DNA of 64,000 bases from Aselliscus stoliczkanus (GCA_033961575.1 CM066737.1:52118771-52182770); one strand, 5' to 3'. Positions 11,830 through 24,434 are shown, counted from the first letter of the stretch. The notes: generated by a model not told the origin, from the letters alone. Translations and numbers: made by a program.

Positions 11830-12215
11830 CCAATTTCAAAATTCTCTTCCCATTCTGTACCTAGTAGTCACCAGCTTTATTTCTTGCCTGCTTCACCATG
11901 GCCAATTAGATAAAAAGTCTCTTAAGCCCTTGACTCCCCACACTGCAAAAAGAATGCTCTCCCTTCAATTTATGCAAATACTTCACACTCTTGCATTTAC
12001 AGCATGGATTCCACATCCTCTACTTATTCTGCCCTGACACTCTAGCTCCAAAGTATTTACTTCTACTTTTCTCCTTTGGATTTCCCTCTCATTTGGCTCT
12101 TATTACATATATTTATTAGTTTCTTCAAATTTCAGATTTGTCAGTCCTTTCTCCTCAACCAAATTATCAACTCCTAGAAATAAAGGGATTCTGTCTCATA
12201 TATCTTTGTTTTCCC
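11830..12215 (+). repeat. L2 relic
   Basis: Diverged L2 3' region: AAGAATGCTCTCCCTTCAA, then CAACTCCTAGAAATAAAGGG and CTGTCTCATATATCTTTG. These match the L2 order of a small-town 'GGAATGCCCTTC' block followed by 'CTAGAATGTAAGCTCC...GTCTGTTTTG'. Confidence 0.45.
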
Positions 12216-12319
12216 TACCTGTTTTTCTGAGTTCTTAATTTAGGGAGGGGGTCCCTTAAGAGTCTGCAGATAAAACTGTATTTCAACATAATAGATTTCT
12301 TTGTAATCCTATATGTATT

Positions 12320-12610
12320 ATTTATTTTATAAATTTGTCATTGAAGTCAAATATGCATCCAGACATGCATGAATCATAAGTGTACAGCTCAATGAGTTTT
12401 TACAAGGTAAACATAACTGTTTCATTAGCACCCAGAATAAGAAACAAGAATATTGCCTGTACTCCAGTAGGGCCCATCCTGCCCGCTTCCATTAAGAACC
12501 CCAAAGGGTAATGCTTGTCCTGACTTCTGACACCATAGATTAATGTTGCTTATTTTTGAAGTTTAAATAATAAGAATCACTGTTATGTGTTTTAGATTAT
12601 GCATTTAAAA
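12320..12610 (-). mobile_element. old L1 3' UTR fragment
   Basis: Antisense old L1: AAGTGTACAGCTCAATGAG, then AGAACAAGAATATTGCC-like text and ACACCATAGATTAATGTTG. This follows the known L1M 3' UTR order, strongly diverged. Confidence 0.45.
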
Positions 12611-12677
12611 ATATTATTCTGAGAAGGCATCCAAAGCCTTCACTAGAGTTCTAAAAGAGTCTATGGCAAACCCCACA

Positions 12678-12725
<48 letters not shown>
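12678..12725. repeat. (CA)n microsatellite
   Basis: About 23 CA units, uninterrupted. Confidence 0.97.
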
Positions 12726-12727
<2 letters not shown>

Positions 12728-12729
12728 TT

Positions 12730-13370
12730 CGGAACCCCTGGACAACCTCTTAGGTCTTTGCAGCTTTAGGATTTCTATGAGTCTGATTCTTCCCATAAAA
12801 TGAAGGAAAATTTGCAGAACTATTTGCAAAAGTAGCGTGACTCAGAATCTGATAATGCCTAAAATAGATGGGCAGTGCCAAAGGTTTGCAAAGATTGATT
12901 CATCGTTAGCCTGTTCTTGCTGTGAGGGTAGGGTGGGGAGAGTAGTTTTTGACTGAGCAAAATGAGCTTAATTTAACTATTTTATCATATATTGCTCATG
13001 GCTTTGTGTTTTTATCTTTCAAAATAATTTTAAGAATCGTCACCTGTTTTGTGGGTTAAACTCTCACATCATCTAGCACAGGGTCTAGCTTGGGAAAAGA
13101 GCTCAATAAATACCTGATAATTTGTTGTGTGCTTCAACTGGCCATCCTGAAACAAAATATCAGCTAATTAATTCTTTCAAAAATGTGGAATTGGTAGTTT
13201 TTGTAATTGACAGTTTTTAAACAAACTCCAATGGAATTTATTTTCTTGGTGTCACTTGTAGGGAGATATGTTTGCACTGAGGGTGAACTACACTACACGT
13301 CCCTCCCAAGTATGGGCAGAGACTGATCTACCTAATCATATTCTTTTTGCCTAGCATTTTTGTTGTCCTG
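12730..13370. other. mostly unassigned; weak MIR/L2 end
   Basis: The only repeat-like piece is CTCAATAAATACCTGATAA near 13105, preceded by TCTAGCACAGGGTCTAGC. It resembles a MIR or L2 3' end. The rest is anonymous. Confidence 0.35.
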
Positions 13371-13379
13371 AATATCTCC

Positions 13380-14200
13380 TATTCATTTGATATCATTTTT
13401 GATTGCTTACTGTGCACATAGCACTGCTTTCTAGGGCTGTGGCAGATGAAACAGAAATAGAGTATGCTGATCCAATCATTCAGTAATTTAATAATTAGTT
13501 TGAGAAACAAGATATAATAACAAAAAAGACCTGAAAAAAGGTGCAATGCTGACTATATTTAAGCAACAACAATAAATGGTAAAGACAATAAAAATTATTG
13601 AGCATGAAGTGAATAACCTTCCTTTGGGGAGGTTGGAGAAGGCCCCAAAGAACAGAACATCACCATTGTGACGATTCAGAATTTCTATACAGGAGACGCT
13701 TAGGCGGTCACAATCTGGTTAAAAGGGAGGGCTGAAGGACTTGTCTTAAAGCTGTATTTACATCGGCAAACATATTATTCTTCTGTGGATTATATGTTTT
13801 TTTGTGATGGGTCTTGAAGGGTAGATGGGGTCTGGATTAGCGAAGGAGAGAGACAGTCTTCTTGGTTGAGGATTCAGAATCTACTGGGTGGATAACTGCT
13901 TTTGTTGGAGGATATGATGGGTAAAGACCAGGTTCCTATTCTCAAGAAAGTTGCAACCTATACAATATATGGAGAGGCATGATATACATGCATAGAAAAT
14001 CATTACAAATAGAAATAATTTAAAAATAAGTGTCAAGTTCAGGCAATATGTGATCAAAAGAGAGAGTGCTAAACATGTACCTTGGTGGTCAGGGAAGGCT
14101 TCCTGAATCAGGTAGAACTTGTGCTAGGTCTTGGATGACATATGGTAATTGGAAGGGCAGAAAGAAGGGAGACAGAGCCCAGGCAGAATTCCATTGATTG
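13380..14200 (-). repeat. L2 relic, inverted
   Basis: Antisense L2 order can be followed: CTTACTGTGCACATAGCAC, GGCTGTGGCAGATGAAACAG, then a long decayed stretch, then GGGAAGGCTTCCTGAATCAG and TAGGTCTTGGATGACATA. Strongly diverged and possibly in two pieces. Confidence 0.5.
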
Positions 14201-15890
14201 CCTTCCACGACTTCCTGGACAGCATTGAACTCTCTTCCTGTGACTCACCTTCCGAATGACATCATTTATAACTCTTAAGTGAATGGTGCCTAAATTGTTT
14301 TTGAATTCTAAGCCTTATTTCCCCAGCCAGCCTGTTGAATGACTATTTTGCATTGGGACGTAGTTCTGGATCATACCTTACTGTTCTGAAAGAGTTAACA
14401 GAGAGCTTCTATAGGTATCACACTGGCAGGAGTTCAGGCTCTGGGCCACAGACTTTAGATAACAGAAATGCCTTTGTGCTGGAGTGCACTTAATGAGAGA
14501 GAGCACCTCTGCCCCAACACATTTGATGAATTCGCTCAATTTGGGAAAACCCAAGCCAGTGCACAAACGTTAAGATGAATAAAGAAAAAGCTCTGTTCAC
14601 CTTCATTCCAAGGTTGTGAATTCATTCTTGGGAGGCCTTGAGAAGGGAGGGTGGAAAGAGTAGGAGGAGCAGTGGAGGTGGGGGATACAGGGTTTCTGAC
14701 CTGAATTCCACAACAGAGGAATGTGTGAACAGCGAGAGGCACAGGTACAGGCTAGTGCTCTCACATACCTGGGGAAAGCAGTTTTTCTCCAACTCCCATT
14801 ACTCCATAGACTGTTGACAGTTTGCTCCAAAGAATTGATTTATTTTTCTGTTTGTTTTTCCCAGAGTTTGGGGAATGAGAGAGGGATACCATGAAAATGA
14901 AGAAATAGAAATAACACTTTAAAACACTTATAAGCATGTCCAGAAAGACAATGTGAATGGTTTAATACTGCTGAAATCTTTCCTGGATCAGCCATGTTTA
15001 AATGAGGAATAAGAGGAACATGAATTGTGTTTGTTCTGGTTCATTATAAAACTGCTAGATGGTTAACCAGGAGAAAAAATCAGGTCAGCCCCTCTTATTA
15101 TGGAATCCTTTGGAAATGCTCATTAAATGTACTTTGGACTATTTTGGTAAGGGAATATTGGGACAGAAGTTAAACTCAGAAAAAAAATGCAAAACATCTG
15201 CTGGTACAAGCATAGTACATTTGCTCCAGTTGCCATGAAAACTGTAAGGGCAAATATAAAATAATTCAGGGCATGTAAAAAGGTGAAGGAAATGTGCAAA
15301 GTACTTAATCAGATTGACAAGGTAAACCAAAGTCAAATCATTTTATCAGATGTAGTGCACTTTAGATATTGGGTTAAAGAAAAATATGAAATATCTAGTT
15401 ATAGTACTCATTGCGATTATTTTTCCCTCTATAATACTTTTCTTTGAGATTGAGGAATACCGTTGGGGGGTGGGTGTGGGTTGTGCTTTTCCTCCTTACA
15501 TACAGAATCATCCTTTTCACTGAGGGGGCACATTTCATAGTGCACGCAGGATCTGCTGTCGTGAAGAATAGTCTTCCTGAACCCCAAACTAATAAGTCCT
15601 TCCCACTTTAAAGTGTGAGTCAGATTCTGATGTTCGAGGTAGTAAGTGAAAGGCCATGCAGCAACACATGTTCAGCCTTGGCTAGGAAAAGGGTACTTGT
15701 CTTTATTTTTTCTTTCTGTAATGCATTAAATGACAAAGGCAAGCAATGGTAAATTGGCTGAGGTTGGGATGGTATGGTGATGATATTAATACAAAAATAA
15801 GCTTCACTCAATAATCTACATAAATACACCTTCCTAAAGAAAGTAGTATATGTCAACATAGAACCCCAGAACCTGTATTCATGTACTGAT
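14201..15890. other. unassigned background, about 1.7 kb
   Basis: No recognisable exon, RNA or transposon. The several 60-80 codon frames overlap on both strands without family resemblance. A short G-rich tract lies near 15464-15480. Confidence 0.4.
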
Positions 15891-15894
15891 CATT

Positions 15895-16190
15895 TTCAGT
15901 ATCAATTTTTTTCTGAGTAATAATACACATTCAATACAGTACACAAATCTTAACTGTTCCGTAGAATATTTAAAACAACCACCTAAATTAACATATAGAA
16001 CATTTCCAGAATAGCACCAGACTCATTTCTGTCTAACTTCTATCATGATTAATTAGTTTTGACTGTTCTTGAATTTCATAAAAATGGAATCATACAGTAT
16101 ATACTCTTTTATTTCTAGTGTCTCATCAGGTCTATGAGATCCATTCATATTGTTGCAAGTAGCATTTACTATTAGTTTTAATGCAAGTCG
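15895..16190 (-). mobile_element. old L1 3' UTR fragment
   Basis: Antisense old L1 3' region: ACATATAGAACATTTCCAG, TTGACTGTTCTTGAATTTC and AAAATGGAATCATACAGTAT in the expected order. Confidence 0.6.
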
Positions 16191-16229
16191 ATCAGGGAAC
16201 AGTTCAGTACTTCTACAAGTAGATAATAA

Positions 16230-16345
16230 ATGCCTTTTATATGCCATGCATTTTGCTACGTGTTAGGGATCTTCAGCCCAGTTGTATGTAGTCCCTGCCT
16301 TCAAGGAACTCAGAGCTTTATGGGGTAAGATGAATAAGTTAAAAA
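16230..16345 (-). repeat. L2/MIR-like relic, inverted
   Basis: ATGCCATGCATTTTGCTACG, then CAGTTGTATGTAGTCCCTG and CAAGGAACTCAGAGCTTTA. This is the antisense L2 pattern of 'tgtgccaggcac...ccctgccctcaaggagctcac'. It lies between two L1 pieces. Confidence 0.45.
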
Positions 16346-17324
16346 TAATAATATAGCCATATCCACTTTCTATTGATTAGTGTTGGCAAGGGATACTTTT
16401 CCATCCTTTTACTTTCAACCTGTCTATGTCTTTATAGTTATTTGATTACAGTTTTATTGAGACATAATTCACATAGCATAACATTCAATTCACTCATTTA
16501 AATAGTACTATTCAGTGGTATTTAGTATATTCGCAGATATGTGCAACCATCCCCACAGTCAATTTCAGATCATTTTCACCATGTCAAAGAGGAACCCTGT
16601 ACCCATTAGCAAATACCTCCCCTCTGCCTCCCATAACCTCATCGGCTCAAATCCTAAGCAAACAGTAATCTACATTCTGTCTCTAGAGATTTGTCTATTC
16701 TGGACATTCAATATAAATGCTATCAGAGAGTATGTGTTGTTTTTTTAAAACTGGATTCTTTCACTTAGCATAATATTTTCAAGATTAATTAATTTTAGAT
16801 GTATCAATACTTTGTTCTTTCTATGATGGAATAATATTCTAATATATGGATATACCACATTTTGTTTATCCATTCATCAATTTAAGGGCATTTGGATTTT
16901 TTCTGCTTTTGACTGTTATGAATAATGTTGCTATGAGCATTCATATGCAAGATTTTGTGTTGACATGTTTTCATTTCTCTTAAGTAGTTACATAAAGTGG
17001 AATTAATGGGTCAAACGGTAACTTTATATAAACTTTTTAAGGAACTCCCAGTAATTTTCCAAAGTGGCTACACCTTTTTACATTTCCACCAACTGTGTAG
17101 AAAGGTTCTAATTTCTCACACCTTTGTCAGCACTTGTTTTTATTTGACTTTTAGATTGTAGCCAGATAATGGGTGTGAGGTAGTATTTTATTGTGGCTTT
17201 GATTTGCATTTCCTTAATAGCTAATGATGTTGAGCGTCTTTTCATGTGCTACGGGCTATTTATATATTTTCATTGGAGAAATGTCCATTTAGATCATCTG
17301 TACATTCTTAATTGGGTTGTCTTT

Positions 17325-17555
17325 TCTTTAAAAGTTTTTATTAAAATATAGTTAACGTACAATATTATATTAGTTTCAGGTGTACACCATAGTTATTCAA
17401 CATTTATATACCTAAAAAAGGTATCACCATAAGTCTAGTAACCATCTGACACCATACAATGTTATTATAATATTACTCTATTGTGTACATTATATCCCCA
17501 TGATTTATTTATTTTATAACTGGAAATTTGAATTTCTTGTTCCCCTTCATCTTTT
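17325..17555 (-). mobile_element. L1 3' end inserted in older L1
   Basis: A short antisense L1 3' end (TATTAGTTTCAGGTGTACAC; CATCTGACACCATACAATG) interrupts the older L1 between GGGTTGTCTTTT and CTTTTTATTACTGAC, which are adjacent in the L1 family order. A shared TCTTTT may be part of the target-site duplication. Confidence 0.7.
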
Positions 17556-17670
17556 TATTACTGACTTATAAGTGTTCTTTACATATTCTAGATAAAAGTT
17601 CCTTATCATATATATGATTTACTCTCCTTCTATGGGTTGTATTTTCAATTTATTAAAAATGTCCTTTAAG

Positions 17671-17767
17671 GGCCAGCTGAGTGGCGCGGCGGTTAAGCGC
17701 TGGCTTGGGAAGCCAGCGGCCCCGGTTCGGTCCCACATGTGAGGGCCAGTGACACTGCCCTCAAAAA
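17671..17767 (+). mobile_element. tRNA-derived SINE, short form
   Basis: Well-preserved short SINE with an exact 16-bp target-site duplication, AAAAATGTCCTTTAAG, at 17655-17670 and 17768-17783, inside an old L1. Confidence 0.95.
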
Positions 17768-20269
17768 AAAAATGTCCTTTAAGACACCAAAGATTTTAAT
17801 TTTGATATAATCCACATTATATATTTTTTTCTTTTTTGCTCACTCTTTTATTCATATATAAGAATCCATTGCCAAATCTGAAGATTTATCCCTATGGTTT
17901 ATTTTAAGAGTTTTGTAGTTTTAGCTATTACATTTAGAACTTTGATCCTTTTTGAGTTAATTTTTGTATATGGTGTGAGATAAGGCTCCAATTTCATTCT
18001 TTTGCGTGTGGAAAACCAGCTGTCCCAGCATCATTTGTTGAATAGACTTCCTTCTGCTTTGAATGATCTTGGCACCCTTGTCAAAATCAATTAATGAAGA
18101 TGTAAAGGTTTATTTCTGAAGTCTCAATTCTATTCCTTTGATCTGTGTGTCTATACTTACACCAATACTACACTTTCTTGATTTTTCTTGCTTTGTAGTA
18201 AGCTTTGAAATCAGGAAGTGTGAATACTCCAACTTCGATCTTATTTTCCAAAATTGTTTTGGCTATTCTGAGATATTTGCAATTCCATATGGATTTTAGA
18301 ATCAGCTTGTCAGTTTCTACAAAGAAACAAGCTGGGATTCTGATGGGAATTGCATTGACTCTGTAGATCAATTTGGGGAGTATTGCCACTTAAAATATTG
18401 TCTTCTGATCAATGAACCTAAATATTTTCCAATTTATTTGAATTTTCTTTAATTTCTTTCAAAAATGTTTTATAAATTTCAAAGTATAAATTTTGTAATT
18501 CTGTTAGTAAATTAATTCTTATATATTTTATTCTTTTTGATGGTATTGTAAATAAAATTGCTTTCTTAATTTCATTTTCAAATTGTTCCTTGCCAGTGAA
18601 CTCTTACTAGTTCTAATAATTTCTCTTTTAATAGCTCTAACGGATTACATAGGATTTTCTATATACAAGATTATATCATCTGCAAATGGAGATAGTTTTT
18701 AGTTTTGCTTCTTTTACATTTCAAATGACTTTTATTTCTTTTTCTTGCCTAATTACTCTGGCTAGACTTCTCAGTACAGTGTTGAATAAAAGTAGTAAGA
18801 AAAGATATCTCTGTCTTTTTTTTGATCTTAGAGCTAAAGCTTTCAGTCTTTCAGCATTATGGTGTTAGCTATGGATTTTTTTGTAGATGCCTTTTATCAG
18901 GTTTAGGAAATTCCCTTTTATTACTAGATTGTTGAATATTTTTATCATAAAAGGGTGTTGGATTTTGTCAAATGCTTTTGCTATGTCTATTGAGATGATC
19001 ATGTGCTGTAGTGTATTACATTAATTCATTTTGTTTAGTTTGCTCCTCCTTTCCTAATTCTTTAAAATGTAAAGTTAGATTATTGTTTTATGATATTTTT
19101 TCTTTCTTAATATAAGCATTTACAGCTATAAATTTCTCTTTAAGTACTTCTTGAGTTGCATCCCATAAATTCTGGTATGTTTTGTCTTCAATTTAATTTA
19201 TCTCAGAGTATTTTCTGATTTCCCTTTTGATTTCTTCTTTGATACCTTGGTTATTTAGGAGTGTGTGGTTTAATTTCCATGCACTAGTGATTTCCCCAAA
19301 TATCCAACCATTAGTTTCTAATTTCCTTCCATGTGGTTGGAAGACATAATTGGATTAATTCTATCCTTTTAAATTTATTGAAGTTTGTTTTATGGCCTAG
19401 CATATTGTCTGTCCTGCAAAATGTTCCATGTGAAGTTGAGAAAAATAAGTGTTCTGCTGTCTATACATCTTTGTTAAGTCTATTTGACTTATAATGTTAT
19501 TCTAGTCTTTATTTCCTTGTTCATCTTCTGCTTACTTATATCCAATATTGAAGTCTCCAAATATTGTTGAATTGTTTATTTCTTCCTTAACTTCTGGCAG
19601 GTTTGGCTTCATATATTTTGGTGCTGTGTTATTAGATGCATATATGTTCAAAACTGTTATATCTTCCTGATGTATTGACCTTTTTATCATTATAAAATAT
19701 CCCTCTTGGTACCTAGTAACATTTTTTGTTTTAAAGTCAATTTTATCAGATTTCGTTTTTATTTGAAGTGTGAATATGCTAAAACTATGACTATAGTTGA
19801 ATAAGATGGGTCTTGCTTTTTATCCATTTTGACATTGCTGGCCTTTAAATTGCAGTGTTTAGTCCAGTTACTTTAAATGTAGTAACTATTATAGTTGGGC
19901 TTACCTATACTTACTTGCTATTTGTTTTCTATTCCCTCCCCATTTTTTGTTCTTTTGTTCTTTGCCTGCTTTATTTTAAATTATTCAAGGATGTTTTATA
20001 ATTTTGTTTTGTTTTGCATTCCATTATATCTCCTCACAATATTGACTCTTTAGATATGTCTCTTGGTTATTGTTTTTATTTTGTTTTGTTTTTTGCAGGA
20101 GTTTTTTTGTAGTGCTTTCTCTAGGGATTATGATTAACCCAGTATATGTGCTAAAGTTATGGAGATGTAGAATAATGTGGCATATTTGGGAACTGAAGTG
20201 TTCTTTGTACCTAGATCTCATAGGTTAATGTGGGGGTTAACATAACCATTAATTAGACTAGGGTGATGA

Positions 20270-20460
20270 TAATATTTTTATTTATTAAGTACTTATTATG
20301 TGCCAGTCACTGTGGTAACTGCTTTATATACATTAATTTAAACCATTTAATTCTCACAATGACCTGATGGAGTAGATATGAGAAAACTGACTCAGCAAAT
20401 TTCCAAAGGTCACATAGCAAATAAAAGGCAGATCCAGGATTTAAACGCTGGCAGAAATAG
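20270..20460 (-). repeat. MIR, inverted
   Basis: Antisense MIR order: TTATTATGTGCCAGTCACTG, AATTCTCACAATGACCTGA, AAAGGTCACATAGCAAATA, GATCCAGGATTTAAACGCTG. Fairly complete core. Confidence 0.75.
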
Positions 20461-20974
20461 TGGAGATGAAAGGGAAATTATGTATTATTGTTGGGGATGA
20501 CTTCAATATTTCAGAGCAGAGGCGAGATGTGAGCAGATGTGTATGTTAGTGAAATCACTCTGGCTGCTATATTGGAAATGGATTAGAGGATACCAAAACT
20601 AGGGCTGAAAAATCAGCTAAGTCACGGTTGTCACAGCCTAGGTGAGAAATGATGAAGGCCTAAAATTAGAGAGTAATAGTAGAGGTAGAAGGGAAAAGTC
20701 AGTCAAGAGAAAAAGATAAATGTACGCACTAGAATCGATATGACCTGATATTGCATTAATCATAAGGAGAGGTAAAAAGGAGGAAACTTGAATGAAAAGT
20801 CGCTGCTTAGTACCTAATGCTGTGCTAAGCTGAGAAAGAAAGAGTTAGTGATCATACCAATTATTATTAATAACAACATTATCATTGGCATATGATGACA
20901 TATATGTTAAATTATATACTAATGCTGTTGTCATTGATAACATTATTGTTGTAGCTGTTGTCAATTATACTCGT
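20461..20974. other. unassigned; faint L2 relic
   Basis: Anonymous sequence. 20500-20660 (GTGAAATCACTCTGGCTGCT and similar) may be an inverted L2 relic, but I cannot fix its ends. Confidence 0.35.
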
Positions 20975-20989
20975 TACCAATACTTTTTT

Positions 20990-21431
20990 TTTAAAGATTT
21001 TATTGGGGAATTGGGGGAAGGGAACAGCATTGGGGAATCTGGGAAGAGAAACAGACAAGTTGCTGTCTTTTTGTTCTTTAGTTTAGTTGCGGAGGACTTT
21101 GCTTCACAGGCCCATGTTGGTATCGTCATTGTGCTCTTCCCGGATGAAACAGCTTGGTTGCTGGCCTCTGGATGTCGCTTACCGCGGCTACTGGCAGCTC
21201 ACGCTGGCTGCTGGCCACTCACGCTGGCTGCCGGCCACTCACTGTAGCCTGTGGCAGCCCACTGCAGCAGGGGCTGCAGCCTACAAGGTCGCCGGGGCTC
21301 GCACAGCCCAGCTCCAGGTGAAGCTGTTGTTAGCTGTAGAGGGCAGTGTCACTGGCCCTTATATGTGGGATCTGAACCAGGGCCGCTGGCGTCCCAAGCC
21401 AGCTCTTAACCAATGCGCCACTCGGCCGGAA
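20990..21431 (-). mobile_element. composite SINE, long form (copy 3)
   Basis: A 442-bp inverted composite. Target-site duplication TACCAATACTTTTT at 20975-20988 and TACCAATACCTTTTT from 21433. Two clear 20-bp units (GTGAGTGGCCGGCAGCCAGC and GTGAGTGGCCAGCAGCCAGC on the minus strand). The tail carries CCAATAAAATCTTTAAAA, the intact AATAAA plus TCTTT arrangement. The head lacks the extra segment and the junction lacks the 10-bp block. Confidence 0.94.
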
Positions 21432-21459
21432 CTACCAATACCTTTTTAATTGAATATGG

Positions 21460-21670
21460 TAATAATTAACATTTACTAAGTGCTACTTATTTACTAGAGA
21501 TTGTTGTCATTGTTTTCTTTACATACATTATCTCATTTAATGCCATAACACTCTATGGATTAAGTACTATTATTCTAATTTTGCAATTATGGAAGCTGGA
21601 GTACAAAGAAGCTAAATAACTTCCTAACATAACACAAGCTAGTAAATACTGTAGCCATATTTAATCTAAA
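21460..21670 (-). repeat. MIR, inverted
   Basis: Antisense MIR: TAACATTTACTAAGTGCTAC, CATTATCTCATTTAATGCC, AAGTACTATTATTCTAATT, then a decayed tail near 21640. Confidence 0.65.
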
Positions 21671-22005
21671 GTTGTAGCTATTTTTATTTGGTCTGTATAA
21701 CTTTTTTTAAAATAATTTGTTCTCAACATGTAAACAGAAAGGCAATTCACATTTTTTAAAGAAACAGATTTTTCAGCTTCTTTTAAAGAATATGCTAAAA
21801 TCTAGCTACATTTGGACTTAATGAGCTTCCCATATTAGACAGGGCATAGACTCCCATAGACCTCAATACCTACCCAGCCTGCTTAAATTATGTTACTTGA
21901 CTGTCCTTTTGGGGATATGAGTCACAGTTTTCAAGGTGACATACATACCTACAGTTCTCAGGGAATTTTGGAGGAAGACAAGCATAGATAAAAAATGGAT
22001 AAGTA

Positions 22006-22444
22006 GGGGCCGGCCGAGTGGCGCATTGGTTAAGAGCTGGTTTGGAGATGCCAGCGGCCCTGCTTCAGATCCCACGTATGAGGGCCAGTGACACCGACCT
22101 CTACAGCTAACAACAGCCCCACCTGGAGCTGGGCTGTGCAAGCCCCGGCGACGGAGTAGGCGATGGTGTAGGCTGCATCCCCTGCTGCAATGGGTTGCCA
22201 TAGGCTACAGTGAGTGGCCGGCAGCCAGCGTGAGCTGCCAATAGCCGCAGTGAGCGACATCCAGAGGCCAGCGACCCATCTGCCTCATCCGGGAAGAGCA
22301 CAATGACGATACCAACATGGGCCAGTGAAGCAACATCCTCTGCAACTAGACTGAAGAACAAAAAGACAGAAACTTGTCTGTTCCCCTTCCCTAATTCCCC
22401 AAAGCTGTTCCCCTCCCCCAATTCCCCCAATAAAATCTTTAAAC
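22006..22444 (+). mobile_element. composite SINE, long form (copy 4)
   Basis: A 439-bp composite in plus orientation. Target-site duplication AAATGGATAAGTA (21993-22005) and AAATGGATAATTTA (from 22445). Same head and junction variants as copies 2 and 3. Ends in CAATAAAATCTTTAAA. One clear 20-bp unit, then a diverged one. It faces copy 3 (20990-21431) about 575 bp away in inverted orientation. Confidence 0.94.
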
Positions 22445-22511
22445 AAATGGATAATTTATATAATTTATAATTTAATAATTCACTTATGATTTAAGGCACA
22501 GCATTTTTTTT

Positions 22512-22608
22512 AAATTTTTTTTTTGAGGGCAGTGTCACTGGCCCTCATATGTGGGACCCGAACCGGGGCCGCTGGCTTCCCAAGCCAGCGCTTAACCGCC
22601 GCGCCACC
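22512..22608 (-). mobile_element. tRNA-derived SINE, short form, 5'-clipped
   Basis: Minus-strand short SINE. It ends at the equivalent of CCAGGTGGCGCGG, so the first several bases of the GGCCGGC start are missing or changed. A short GCATTTT repeat flanks it. Confidence 0.88.
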
Positions 22609-22694
22609 TGGCATTTTAAAGGGATAGTTATGAACTGAGCATTTTTATAGCAGATGGCTTACATTGAAGAGTGGATGTAAATAGAATCATAGGT

Positions 22695-22746
22695 GGGCCG
22701 GCCGAGTGGCGCGGTGGTTAAGCGCTGTCTTCAAAAAAAAAAAAAA
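22695..22746 (+). mobile_element. 52-bp remnant SINE with a full target duplication
   Basis: GGGCCGGCCGAGTGGCGCGG, then TGGTTAAGCGCTGTCTTC and an A tail. The A box is present but the whole B box and 3' body (about 60 bp) are absent. Exact 12-bp target-site duplication AGAATCATAGGT at 22683-22694 and 22747-22758 shows both ends are the original insertion ends. Either the RNA or the cDNA was internally deleted, or a later deletion removed the middle. Confidence 0.92.
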
Positions 22747-22799
22747 AGAATCATAGGTAAGGTTGATATGCTTTATGAAAAATAATACTCTAATAATAA

Positions 22800-22995
22800 T
22801 AGTACTCATTGTGTCCCAGAAATTGTAATAAACACTTTACATGCATACATCTCTTTGAATCTTTTCAACAACCCTATAAAATAGATGATTACCATCCTCT
22901 TTTTACAGATGTGGAAACTGATGCCCCTGCCAATTTGGTGATTTATTCAGGGACACACAGCTATTTAGTGAGCTCCTGATTTCTGGTTTAGAGCT
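22800..22995 (-). repeat. MIR, inverted
   Basis: Antisense MIR: GTACTCATTGTGTCCCAGA, CTTTTCAACAACCCTATAAA, TACAGATGTGGAAACTGATG, GGGACACACAGCTATTTAG. Confidence 0.7.
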
Positions 22996-24430
22996 GAAAA
23001 TTTGGACAGATTTCCCATTCTCTAAGGACAGTTTGTAAACGAAGGAGGTAACAGTGTGGCATAGAATTTGCAAGGAGGATTTGTCCCACGAGTTCCAGAG
23101 TGGCCTCTAAATTTCTTTCAGAGATCTGTTGAATAAAAGATGAGACAGGTCAGTAGTGGTGAAAGAGATCTCAAAAGTTAATCGATACTGCAGATTCTTC
23201 TGGATTGAAATTGATGTTATTGCCTTGTGGAAAAGTTCCTAGTTCCAATGTATATCTGATCATCTGTCCATTATAAAGCTCAGTAAATTACCTGTGGGCC
23301 ACTGGAGACCTCACTATTCACTCTGGCCAGTGCATGATCTATGTCACCAGCCCTGAAGATATCCAGTTTCAAAAAAGTGATTCCGTTAAACTTTTTTTCT
23401 TCAATGGCAATTAAGTTATTTATGAATTAGTTTACTGAGAAAAATCCCCTAAAGCTATAGAGAACAATTTACAGAGGAAAGAATATCAACAACATTGTTA
23501 ATACACAAAAGTAAAAGATAGCCTCCTTAAATTTAATCTATGTTAATTAAATATGTTAAGATTTCTAGCTTGTCTTCTTAAAATAGTGGGTTGACAACAT
23601 TACCTGGTTAACTGCGTATAAAACAGAAATTGCCTGCTGAAAAAAAATCTCAATAATGAATAAACCCAGGAGATCCCATGCGGCATCCTTAGTGTGTTGA
23701 GTTAGTTAGTATATTCTTGGGAACATTACTAAATATTGGTGGCAGAAGGAATTGTAAGACAGATCACCAGGTTCCGCCTTCTGTAGGGCTCTAAAAAGCT
23801 CTGGTCATTAACAATAATGAAGTGAGGACAGAAAGGGAGTCAGAGGGCATAGCAAACAGAAGGCTCTGCATCTCCAACTCCTTGGGGGATGATTTTCTCC
23901 CTGTATCATCCAGCCTTGAGAGCTTTTTAAAATATTAAATTTTTGTGATGAGCTATGGAGACAAATCTGGTATTTTCAGTTGTATGTGTTGTAATACAAC
24001 TAGTGTGCCTCTCTCACTACAAGGGGTACTACAAGTAATATATTAATAATAACATACTAAAATTTGTGGATTTTTAATATAAGTAAAGCAGACTCAAGGT
24101 TATCCCTTGCATAAGTCAGGATCTCAGCAGAAAGCCGGTGGCATACTCAAACAACTAAAGAGAATTTAATGAAATGACTATTCACAAAAGTGTAAGCATT
24201 GTCCTTGGGCACAAAACAGAGTAGAAATGGTGCGATGTCGATCTGGAGAGGGAGCAGAGTATCCAGCACATTCCTAACAATATGTTAGGCCAACTGCAGT
24301 ATCAAACAAAATTTCTGAGGATTAACATAATAAAGTTCCAATGTGAGTCCATGGAGCAAACAGGTACCTCTGTTCCATGAAGTTATTCATGGACCCAAGG
24401 TCCTTCCATCCAGTTTGTGCCATGGCTGAA
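22996..24430. other. unassigned background, about 1.4 kb
   Basis: No coding exon recognised. Around 24110-24260 the text GGATCTCAGCAGAAAGCC through GAGGGAGCAGAGTATCC looks like an old interspersed repeat, but I cannot name the family. Confidence 0.4.
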
Positions 24431-24434
24431 GGCA

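Larger units (their letters stand above)
16435..20230 (-). mobile_element. old L1 (L1M-like), inverted, with nested insertions
   Basis: Antisense old L1 from the 3' UTR (TTTTATTGAGACATAATTC; CTGTACCCATTAGCAAATA) through ORF2 (GTGTGAGGTAGTATTTTAT; GGATCAGCTTGTCAGTTTC-like text near 18300; RT region near 18960-19010). It ends near 20130-20230 at CTCTAGGGATTATGATTAA. The minus frame at 18168-18389 gives [13 protein letters not shown] and [10 protein letters not shown], typical ORF2 text. It is broken throughout and interrupted by an L1 end (17325-17555) and a SINE (17671-17767). Confidence 0.8.

Noticed and set aside
12614..12829. 71-codon minus frame with a run of Cys-Val
   Set aside because: It is a translated CA microsatellite.
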